Position numbers and translations under genes: made by a program. From NCBI GenBank assembly GCA_029062865.1, contig JAIDPG010000049.1, forward strand, positions 1 through 5,610: a stretch of 5,610 nucleotides of DNA, given 5' to 3'. Positions 1-4,780 of the stretch are shown here, in pieces; within the stretch, counting starts at the first letter, position 1, and each line of letters starts with the position of its first letter. Source of the stretch: Oscillospiraceae bacterium (lineage in GTDB: Bacteria; Bacillota; Clostridia; Oscillospirales; Ruminococcaceae). The notes under the pieces were generated by a model. The model ran no database searches, was not told the DNA's origin, and worked only from the letters and a program-made list of their open reading frames with translations.

Positions 1-53
1 CCGTAGCCTTGGCGCTTAACATCTGCGTTTCTAGTGTTTATGTAACTAATTAA
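1..53 (+). CDS. spoIIIAG: Probable C-terminal tail of stage III sporulation protein AG (partial)
   Basis: Only the last 16 codons are inside the window. The reading frame starting at base 3 stays open to a TAA at 51-53 and reads VALALNICVSSVYVTN. The other two forward frames stop within the first 20 bases, so this is the only frame that could carry an upstream gene into the window. The pattern of a short hydrophobic helix followed by a valine/tyrosine-rich strand fits the end of the ring-building domain of SpoIIIAG. In spore formers spoIIIAG lies directly upstream of spoIIIAH, and the 22-nt gap to the next start fits an operon. The assignment rests mainly on this context; 16 residues are too few for a secure family call. 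Confidence 0.5.
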   Translation, partial: VALALNICVSSVYVTN

Positions 54-75
54 AATTTGAAAGGGGCATATTATA

Positions 76-624
76 ATGAAAAGGCTGAATTTAATTATCG
101 GAAGAAAGCAGATCGTGATAGCGTCGCTGACGGTGCTGCTCGGAGCGGCGGTCGCGGTGAATTTCGCGGTGGGCTCGGCGAAGAAAAAGCCCGCGGCAAG
201 CACCTCGGGCACGCAGGTAAGCGCCTCGGCAAATTACGGCGATGCGGCGTTTGTCTCGGACGATATGTCCGACAGCGCGGCGTACTTCGCGAAGGCGCGG
301 CTCGACAAACAGCAAAGCCGCGATGAGGCGGCGCAGGTCCTCGCGGGAATGTACCAGGGCGGCGATATGACGAAAGACGAGCTGACGGTCGTGCAGACGA
401 ACGCGAAGCTTCTCTCCGAGCGTATGACAAGCGAGACGAAAATCGAGACTATGCTGAAGGCTCAGGGCTTCTCCGACGCACTGTGCTACCTAAGTGACAG
501 CGGCGCGAACATTATCGTGAAAACCAACGGGCTCGACGCGGCAGGCGCGGCGAAGATCAAAAACGCGCTTTTGTCGGAGGTCGAGGTCGCAAGCGATAAC
601 ATCACAATCGTTGAGGTGAGATAA
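76..624 (+). CDS. spoIIIAH: Stage III sporulation protein AH (SpoIIIAH-like)
   Basis: SpoIIIAH is a mother-cell membrane protein. In Bacillus subtilis it binds SpoIIQ from the forespore across the intermembrane space, forming part of the feeding channel needed for engulfment and late forespore gene expression. The 182-residue product has a short basic N terminus, one hydrophobic membrane segment (about residues 13-33), and a low-complexity Lys/Ala/Ser linker. It then has the family hallmark YFAKARLDKQQSRDEA at 70-85. The C-terminal part (about 105-182) has the helix-strand pattern of the YscJ/FliF-like ring-building domain. The ATG is preceded by GAAAGGGG at 59-66 with a 9-nt spacer, which supports this start. 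It follows the presumed spoIIIAG end by 22 nt and is probably the last gene of the spoIIIA operon, since a strong terminator follows 4 nt after the stop. Length is slightly below the roughly 200-220 residues common in the family, which is normal for Clostridia. Confidence 0.92.
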   Translation: MKRLNLIIGRKQIVIASLTVLLGAAVAVNFAVGSAKKKPAASTSGTQVSASANYGDAAFVSDDMSDSAAYFAKARLDKQQSRDEAAQVLAGMYQGGDMTKDELTVVQTNAKLLSERMTSETKIETMLKAQGFSDALCYLSDSGANIIVKTNGLDAAGAAKIKNALLSEVEVASDNITIVEVR

Positions 625-628
625 AACA

Positions 629-657
629 AAAATTCCCCCGCTCCGCGGGGGAATTTT
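629..657. terminator. Bidirectional intrinsic terminator between spoIIIAH and recN
   Basis: The hairpin is perfect: a 13-bp stem (arms 629-641 and 645-657) closed by a 3-nt loop. Its core is five C:G pairs plus GC, and the outer part is AAAATT/AATTTT. Read on the plus strand the stem ends in four T residues. Read on the minus strand the outer arm runs into a longer T-rich tract (TTTTTGTTTTAT). It lies 4 nt after the spoIIIAH stop and 24 nt after the recN stop, so it can end transcripts arriving from both convergent units. Confidence 0.9.
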
Positions 658-681
658 CAGTCCGTTGAAAAAGTCTGTTTG

Positions 682-2331
682 TTATTTGTTTGTAAGCATC
701 TCCCGCGCAGTTTCCAAAGCGCTCTCGCTCTCTGTGCCGTCGATTATTCTCGCGAGCTCGCGCACTCTGCCCTCCTGATCCAGTTCGGTGATTCTCGTGA
801 ACGTTCGCTCGTTGTCGGTTTCCTTTTCGATCAAGAGATGCAGCTCGGCTTTGGCGGCGATTTGCGCTAGGTGCGTAATGCAGAGCACCTGGCGCTTGGC
901 GGCGGTTTCGCGGAGCTTCACGCCGACCTTTTGCGCGGCGCGCCCGCTGATACCCGCGTCAACCTCATCGAAAATCAGCGTCGGAATGTCGTCCGCGTCC
1001 GCGAGGACGCTTTTTATTGCGAGCATAATTCGCGAAAGCTCGCCGCCCGACGCGATTTTCGTAAGCGGTCTGGGTTCCTCTCCGGCGTTCGCGGAAATCA
1101 GCATTTCAACGCTGTCGCGCCCGTTTATCGTGATTTTGTCGGGCTCTATCGCGAAAAGAATTCTCACGTTCGGCATATCAAGGAATTTTAACTGCTCGCA
1201 GATCTCGTCCGAGAGCGCTTCGGCTGCCTTTTTCCTTAAATCGGAGATCTCGTCCGCTAAAACGCGCACCTCCTCGGCAAGCTCGCGGCGCTGCTCGGTG
1301 AGCTTTTCAATCTCGTCGTCGGCGTTTGACAGTGTTGCAAGCTCGTTTTTGCATTCGTCAAGGTAATCAATCAAGTCGTCCGCGTCGCGGTTGTATTTGC
1401 GCTTGGCGTGCTTTATCGCGGAAACTTTATCGGAGATCGCCGCCTCGCGCTCCTCGTAATCATCGGCGGTGAGCGAGAAAAGCTCGCCCGCGATGTCGTC
1501 CGTTTCCGGGATAAGCGCGGCTATCCTGTCCGCGAGTTTTTTCACCTTAGGCTCGGCGAATTCCACGTTGCGGAGCGTTTCCAGCGCCTTTTGAAGCAAG
1601 TCGGACACCGAGCCGCCGTTTTCGGAGTTAAGCGCGTTGTACGCCGTCCAGACCGCGGTTTGTATCTTCGCGGTGCCGCGGACGCGCTCCAGCTCCTGCT
1701 CTAAGCTCTCGCCGTCGCCCTTTTCAAGCCCAAGCGCCGAGAGCTCCTCAACGACCGCCGTCAGGTGCCCGATTTTCAGCTCGCGGGTCTTGAGCTCCTC
1801 TTGGAGCGTTTTCAGGCGCTTTGACACCTTAGCGAACTCGCGGAATTTCTCGCGGTACGGCGCGAGCTTCCCGGTTATTTCTCCGTAGTTGTCAAGAATA
1901 TCGCGCTGGTTGTCGTTCGACATCAGAATACGGTTTTCGTGCTGCCCGTGGACGTCGACGAGTAAACTGCCGATCTCTTTAAGCATCGCGGCGGTGGCAG
2001 GGCGGCCGTTTATCCGCGCGTTGCTTTTGCCGTCCGCGAAGATCTCACGCGTCAGCAGAAGCTCGTCCTCATTGAAATCAAAGCCGAGCTCCTCAAGCTT
2101 CTCCGAAACGTGGCTCGGAAGCTCGTCGAAAAGCGCCGTGATGACGGCTTTTTTCGCGCCCGTGCGGACGATCTCCTTGGTCGTGCGATGTCCGAGTATC
2201 GCGTTAATGCCGCCGATGAGAATACTTTTACCCGCGCCCGTTTCGCCGGTGAACACGTTAAAGCTCCCGCCAAAACGCGCGGAGGCTTTTTCTATAACGG
2301 CAAGATTTTCGATAGAAAGCTCACGAAGCAC
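682..2331 (-). CDS. recN: DNA repair protein RecN
   Basis: RecN is an SMC-like ATPase of the cytoplasm that gathers DNA ends at double-strand breaks and acts early in recombinational repair. The 549-residue product carries the full family set. Walker A GETGAGKS is at 29-36, and the RecN motif VDVHGQHENRILM at 126-138. Two charged coiled-coil arms (about 155-225 and 290-375) flank a central hinge-like region. The ABC signature ASGGELSRIMLAIK is at 427-440, Walker B TLIFDEVDAGISG at 451-463, and the H-loop CITHLAQIA at 484-492. I chose the GTG start at 2329-2331, not the in-frame TTG 24 nt upstream. The GTG has an excellent SD (AAAGGAGGG) 7 nt away, and MLRELSIENLAVIE is the usual RecN N terminus. 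recN is last in its cluster, 209 bp after argR, and ends at a shared bidirectional terminator. I saw no DinR/LexA box upstream. No frameshift or missing catalytic residue is visible. Confidence 0.96.
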   Translation of the reverse strand: MLRELSIENLAVIEKASARFGGSFNVFTGETGAGKSILIGGINAILGHRTTKEIVRTGAKKAVITALFDELPSHVSEKLEELGFDFNEDELLLTREIFADGKSNARINGRPATAAMLKEIGSLLVDVHGQHENRILMSNDNQRDILDNYGEITGKLAPYREKFREFAKVSKRLKTLQEELKTRELKIGHLTAVVEELSALGLEKGDGESLEQELERVRGTAKIQTAVWTAYNALNSENGGSVSDLLQKALETLRNVEFAEPKVKKLADRIAALIPETDDIAGELFSLTADDYEEREAAISDKVSAIKHAKRKYNRDADDLIDYLDECKNELATLSNADDEIEKLTEQRRELAEEVRVLADEISDLRKKAAEALSDEICEQLKFLDMPNVRILFAIEPDKITINGRDSVEMLISANAGEEPRPLTKIASGGELSRIMLAIKSVLADADDIPTLIFDEVDAGISGRAAQKVGVKLRETAAKRQVLCITHLAQIAAKAELHLLIEKETDNERTFTRITELDQEGRVRELARIIDGTESESALETAREMLTNK

Positions 2332-2347
2332 CGCGATACCCTCCTTT
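2276..2347. repeat. Copy A of a 72-bp direct repeat: authentic recN ribosome binding site and first codons
   Basis: These 72 bases match 2437-2508 in direct orientation, offset 161 bp. By hand alignment there are 8 mismatches and no gap (64 of 72 identical). Copy A covers the recN SD, the GTG start and about 18 further codons. It is the functional copy because the reading frame continues into full-length recN. Outside 2276-2347 the similarity to the second copy ends abruptly. Confidence 0.9.
2339..2347 (-). promoter_or_regulatory. Ribosome binding site that fixes the recN GTG start
   Basis: On the minus strand this reads AAAGGAGGG, close to a perfect anti-16S match, 7 nt upstream of the GTG at 2329-2331. 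It lies inside the 8 extra codons of the longer TTG-initiated reading frame, so that longer frame would place the SD within coding sequence. The same SD and spacing recur in the duplicated copy downstream of argR. Confidence 0.85.
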
Positions 2348-2436
2348 GATTTCAAGTGTTATTTGCCCGCTCCAAAGGCGCAGATTTCCCCCTCTTTTTT
2401 GGGGAACAAAAAAACTAAAAAAAAATAATTTTTTAC
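2348..2436. other. Spacer between the two recN-start copies, with homopolymer tracts
   Basis: This 89-bp non-coding stretch has no convincing gene. Its argR-proximal part is nearly pure A/T: runs of 7 A (2408-2414), 9 A (2417-2425) and 6 T (2429-2434) on the plus strand, which are T-rich on the transcribed minus strand. A small hairpin can form between 2386-2391 and 2401-2406 (TTCCCC/GGGGAA, 9-nt loop), but the T tracts precede it in the direction of recN transcription, so it is not a normal terminator for argR. I see no terminal inverted repeats or target duplication marking it as an insertion. Confidence 0.55.
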
Positions 2437-2492
2437 CGCGCGGAGGCGTTCACGATTACGGCAAGATTTTCGATTGAAAGCTCACGAAGCAC
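2433..2492 (-). pseudogene. recN 5' stub: 19-codon duplicate of the recN N terminus
   Basis: On the minus strand, 48 nt after the argR stop, a GTG (2490-2492) is preceded by AAAGGAG (2502-2508) at the same 9-nt spacing as in recN. It opens a frame reading MLRELSIENLAVIVNASAR and then TAA (2433-2435). The true recN begins MLRELSIENLAVIEKASAR, so the peptides differ only at residues 14-15. Several nucleotide differences are synonymous, for example TCA for TCT and GTA for GTT. After codon 19 the similarity ends in an A/T tract. The stub lacks Walker A and all ATPase parts, so it cannot be an active RecN. It is best read as a remnant of a partial tandem duplication. A translated leader peptide is possible because SD, start and frame are intact. 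It is not in frame with recN (161-bp offset). Confidence 0.85.
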
Positions 2493-2508
2493 CGCGAAAC
2501 ACTCCTTT
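2437..2508. repeat. Copy B of the 72-bp direct repeat (degenerate recN start)
   Basis: This is the partner of 2276-2347, with 64 of 72 positions identical by hand alignment. Five of the eight mismatches cluster within 2448-2457, near the truncated end, and two fall between SD and start codon. The SD core and the first eleven encoded residues are preserved. Confidence 0.9.
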
Positions 2509-2521
2509 TAGTTTTTAGTTT

Positions 2522-2542
2522 AATAGTCGCTAGTAGTTAGTT
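2522..2542. repeat. Left arm of a 21-bp inverted repeat flanking argR
   Basis: Read on the minus strand, this segment matches the plus-strand segment 3168-3188 at 19 of 21 positions, including an exact 12-base core AACTAACTACTA and a shared ACTATT after a 3-base variable spot. Its inner end overlaps the first two bases of the argR stop codon complement (2541-2543). The sequence is A/T-rich and of low complexity, so the match may be a family of short intergenic filler repeats and not a specific site. Confidence 0.6.
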
Positions 2543-2990
2543 ACTTCCTCGTCAGCCGCGTAAGATCCGCGATAAGCTGCACGGCATGATTTTCGCTTTT
2601 TGTGAGGATAAACACCGTGTCGTCGCCCGCTATCGAGCCCATGACCGTCGGGAAGCCCTGTTCATCTACGACGGCGCACGCGGCGTTGGCAAGCCCCGCG
2701 CGGCATTTCAGCACAACCATATTCTGCGCGTGGTCGATTGACAGCACACTCTGCGCGAAGATGCTGTTATACTCCGCGCCCGAAGCCGACATTCCGGAAT
2801 AGTAGCAGTTGACCTCGTTCTCGTTCAGGCGCTTGACAATGCCGAGCTCGCGGATATCGCGGGAGAGCGTCGACTGCCCGACGCTTATCCCGTCCTCCTC
2901 CAGAATACGCCGAAGCTCGTCCTGCGTTTCGACCTCGTATTCGGAGATTGCTTTTAAGATCGCCGTGTGGCGTTGTTTTTTACTTATCAT
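2541..2990 (-). CDS. argR: Arginine repressor ArgR
   Basis: ArgR (AhrC in Bacillus) is a hexameric DNA-binding protein that, with L-arginine as co-repressor, represses arginine biosynthesis and can activate arginine catabolism. The 149-residue length is typical. The N-terminal winged-helix domain (about 1-65) contains the recognition helix QSTLSRDIRELGIVK at 39-53. The C-terminal hexamerisation and arginine-binding domain (about 75-149) contains GLANAACAVVDEQGF at 99-113 and GSIAGDDT at 118-125, whose paired aspartates contact arginine. The ATG at 2988-2990 gives the standard MISKKQRH start. No SD is visible: the 15 bases upstream are almost pure A/T and belong partly to a compound palindrome. 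argR lies between nadK and recN as usual in Clostridia, but with about 200 bp of non-coding DNA on each side. I saw no clear ARG box near it. Confidence 0.95.
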   Translation of the reverse strand: MISKKQRHTAILKAISEYEVETQDELRRILEEDGISVGQSTLSRDIRELGIVKRLNENEVNCYYSGMSASGAEYNSIFAQSVLSIDHAQNMVVLKCRAGLANAACAVVDEQGFPTVMGSIAGDDTVFILTKSENHAVQLIADLTRLTRK

Positions 2991-2995
2991 AATTT

Positions 2996-3113
2996 AAATT
3001 TCAAAATTCCGTCACCGATGCTGCTCTCCACTCCGCTTCGCTCCGTTGCGAGCAGCACCGCTGACGGAACCGGTCAAGATTTTCTTCGAAAATCTTGACA
3101 CTTTTTGAAATTT
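2996..3113. repeat. Compound palindromic intergenic element upstream of argR
   Basis: This 118-bp stretch is bounded by a perfect 11-bp inverted repeat (AAATTTCAAAA at 2996-3006 and its complement at 3103-3113). Inside are two further inverted repeats. The first pairs 3009-3026 with 3050-3067 (16 of 18 matching, starting CCGTCA and ending TGACGG) around a 23-nt interior that contains GCTTCGC. The second is a perfect 12-bp hairpin, 3073-3084 with 3088-3099, around a TTC loop. A transcript from either strand could fold into a three-way junction closed by the 11-bp stem. Terminal repeats plus internal palindromes and no credible gene suggest a MITE-like or REP-like dispersed element. An argR leader structure is the alternative. 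A 60-codon minus-strand frame through it is an accident of the repeat. No clear target-site duplication is visible. Confidence 0.75.
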
Positions 3114-3167
3114 GATGCGACTCCGGTTTGTTTCTGTAAGTGATAAAGCGCCTAAATGCGCCGCCAA

Positions 3168-3188
3168 AACTAACTACTAACAACTATT
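3168..3188. repeat. Right arm of the 21-bp inverted repeat flanking argR
   Basis: On the plus strand this matches the complement of 2522-2542 at 19 of 21 positions. It lies in the nadK-argR gap, 7 bp past the nadK stop codon in the direction of transcription. The 54 bases between it and the palindromic element (3114-3167) show no gene or clear promoter. Confidence 0.6.
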
Positions 3189-3194
3189 CTCTAG

Positions 3195-4046
3195 CTACTT
3201 GATAGGCATGATTAGCTTATTGTGTATCGCCCCATAGAAGCCCGCGCCTGTTTCTATTATCCCGAGGGAGCGCGGGGAGCGCGTGAGCTGAAGCGTGTCG
3301 CCGTCGAGGAACGGGATACCCTTGCCGCCGTCAACGGAGAACGTCGCGCGGCTGTTCTGGTAATGACAAATCCTGATTGTGACAGGCTGATTGGTTGAAA
3401 AAATCATCGGGCGGTTGAACAGCGTGTGCGGGCACAGCGCCGTGAACTCTATGCACTCAATATCGGGCGCGAGGATAGGTCCGCCCGCCGAGAGGGAATA
3501 CGCCGTAGAGCCCGTCGGGGTGCTTAAGATCACGCCGTCCGCGCGGACGCGCGAGACCTCCGCCTCGCCGACGCTTATCACATATTCCGGGAGCTTCGAC
3601 ACGCTGGAGCGCGAGACGATAACGTCATTGACAACGCTCTCCGAGAAGATGATCTTGTCGCCGCGCCGAACCTTACAGTCGAGAAGCATACGGCGGCTTA
3701 TCGCGGGCTCGCCCAGAAGCAGCGCGGGAATACGGGAGATCTCGTCGAGCTCCAGCGTCGCCATAAACCCAAGCCGCCCCATATTCACACCGAGCAGCGG
3801 CAGGTCGTGCTCCGCGGCTATTTTGCCCCACTTGATTATAGTGCCATCGCCGCCGACCGTCACGATAAAGCTGCAAATGCCGGGGCTTTCGACGATTTCC
3901 GCGTTGATTTTCTCGGCGTTTGTCGAATTATGCCCGTAAACGCACGGCGTTAAGCCGTTCTCCCGCAACAGCGCGGAGATCTTTGCGGACAGCTCCACCG
4001 AGCCGTCCTTCTCCGAATTATAGCCGATCAGAACTCTCGTTTGCAT
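3195..4046 (-). CDS. nadK: NAD kinase (ATP/polyphosphate-dependent)
   Basis: NadK phosphorylates the 2'-hydroxyl of the NAD adenosine ribose to make NADP, the only route to NADP in the cytoplasm. The 283-residue product has the diagnostic GGDGT at 65-69, with Asp67 as the expected catalytic base. The loop GVNMGRLGFMA is at 86-96, VVNDVIV at 138-144 (family Asn-Glu/Asp position), and the second hallmark DGVILSTPTGSTAYS at 170-184, followed by LSAGGP. FSVDGG at 236-241 belongs to the C-terminal beta-sandwich. The length is normal. The ATG at 4044-4046 has AAGGAGG (4054-4060) at a 7-nt spacing; this SD overlaps the tlyA stop codon, so the two are probably translationally coupled. The gene follows tlyA by 12 nt in the usual clostridial order. 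The plus strand across this gene holds only shadow frames. Confidence 0.96.
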   Translation of the reverse strand: MQTRVLIGYNSEKDGSVELSAKISALLRENGLTPCVYGHNSTNAEKINAEIVESPGICSFIVTVGGDGTIIKWGKIAAEHDLPLLGVNMGRLGFMATLELDEISRIPALLLGEPAISRRMLLDCKVRRGDKIIFSESVVNDVIVSRSSVSKLPEYVISVGEAEVSRVRADGVILSTPTGSTAYSLSAGGPILAPDIECIEFTALCPHTLFNRPMIFSTNQPVTIRICHYQNSRATFSVDGGKGIPFLDGDTLQLTRSPRSLGIIETGAGFYGAIHNKLIMPIK

Positions 4047-4058
4047 TTCCGCGCCTCC

Positions 4059-4775
4059 TTACTTTTTGATCGCGAGCAGATACTCGATGTTGCCGTCCCC
4101 GCCCGTTATCGGGGATTTTTCCTCGCCGATAATCGCGAAACCGCATTGCTCCGCGGTTTTTTGTATTTCGCGAACACAGCTCTCCCGAACCTTTTCGCTT
4201 GTTACAATGCCCTTCTTGTTGAGGGCGCTCTTCCCCGCCTCGAACTGCGGCTTTATGAGAACCACCGCCGCGCCGCCTGTTTTCAGCAGCCTGTAAATAT
4301 GCGGCAGAATGAGCTTCTGCGAGATAAACGACACGTCCGCGCCGATGAAGTCCGCGGGCTCTTGCAGGTCGAACCCGCGTATGTCCGTGTTTTCGAGCGA
4401 GACCACGCGCGGATCGCTTCGGAGTGCCTCGGCGAGCTGACCGCTCCCCACGTCCACCGCGAACACCCTCGCCGCGCCGTGTTGTAGCATACAATCCGTA
4501 AAGCCGCCCGTCGAAGCGCCGACGTCCAGGCAGGTTTTGCCCGCGAGCGAGATTTCCCACAGCTCCAGCGCCCTTTCGAGCTTCAAGCCTCCGCGCCCGA
4601 CGTATTTCGGATTTTTCGCCTCGTCGAGCGTTAATTCGTCGCCGTCCGACACGTCCAGCGAGTTTTTCAAGGCGGGTTTTCCGTTCACCGAAACGCCGCC
4701 GCTTTTTATCAGCTCCTGCGCCGCCGCGCGGCTTTTGCAGAGCCCTTTCTCGCTTAAGTACGTGTCCAGACGCAT
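4059..4775 (-). CDS. tlyA: TlyA family rRNA (cytidine-2'-O)-methyltransferase
   Basis: TlyA proteins carry an N-terminal S4 RNA-binding domain and a FtsJ-like SAM-dependent methyltransferase domain. Characterised members 2'-O-methylate cytidines in rRNA (C1920 of 23S, and in longer types C1409 of 16S), which affects capreomycin susceptibility; older annotations say haemolysin. In this 238-residue protein the S4 domain spans about 1-60 (RLDTYLSEKGLCKSR to the NGKPALK turn). It is followed by the linker YVGRGGLKLE at 58-67 and SAM motif I DVGASTGGFTDC at 84-95. The likely K-D-K-E catalytic set is Lys65, Asp147 (in DVSFIS), Lys175 (in KPQFE) and Glu231 (in GNIEYL). It is somewhat shorter than the common 265-280 residues, but all motifs are present, so it appears complete. 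The ATG has GAGG (4784-4787) 8 nt upstream, next to the stop of the previous gene 5 nt away. The biological methylation target is inferred from the family. Confidence 0.93.
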   Translation of the reverse strand: MRLDTYLSEKGLCKSRAAAQELIKSGGVSVNGKPALKNSLDVSDGDELTLDEAKNPKYVGRGGLKLERALELWEISLAGKTCLDVGASTGGFTDCMLQHGAARVFAVDVGSGQLAEALRSDPRVVSLENTDIRGFDLQEPADFIGADVSFISQKLILPHIYRLLKTGGAAVVLIKPQFEAGKSALNKKGIVTSEKVRESCVREIQKTAEQCGFAIIGEEKSPITGGDGNIEYLLAIKK

Positions 4776-4780
4776 TTTTG

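Noticed and set aside
57..326. 89-codon plus-strand frame overlapping the start of spoIIIAH
   Set aside because: It is an Arg/Gly-rich out-of-frame shadow of spoIIIAH. The overlapping frame has the SpoIIIAH motifs and the SD.
2343..2378. Possible hairpin hiding the recN SD (CCTTTG pairing with CAAAGG across a 24-nt loop)
   Set aside because: Only six base pairs with a long loop and no extension on either side. This is too weak to claim regulation.
2395..2420. Possible DinR/LexA operator upstream of recN
   Set aside because: A GAAC occurs at 2404-2407, but no GTTC follows at the 4-nt spacing required for the Bacillota SOS box, so it does not fit.
1889..2428. 179-codon plus-strand frame opposite the recN 5' part
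   Set aside because: It is a Ser/Arg-rich antisense shadow of recN that ends in the A/T tract, with no SD and no recognisable domain.
3073..3106. Hairpin 3073-3099 followed by TTTTT as a plus-strand terminator
   Set aside because: It looks terminator-like, but no plus-strand gene ends nearby and the hairpin is A/T-rich. It is better explained as part of the compound palindrome.
3145..3166. Possible terminator after nadK (GCGC-ATTTAG-GCGC on the minus strand)
   Set aside because: The stem is only about four pairs, GCGC is self-complementary by nature, and the following T tract is just three bases.
3001..3183. 60-codon minus-strand open frame covering the palindromic element
   Set aside because: It lies wholly in the inverted-repeat element and its flank, has no SD, and its sequence is dictated by the repeat arms. 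I regard it as a repeat-derived artefact.
4018..4560. 180-codon minus-strand frame overlapping tlyA and the start of nadK
   Set aside because: It is an Arg/Gly-rich shadow of tlyA in another frame, which is common in G+C-rich genes. tlyA has all its family motifs and an SD.
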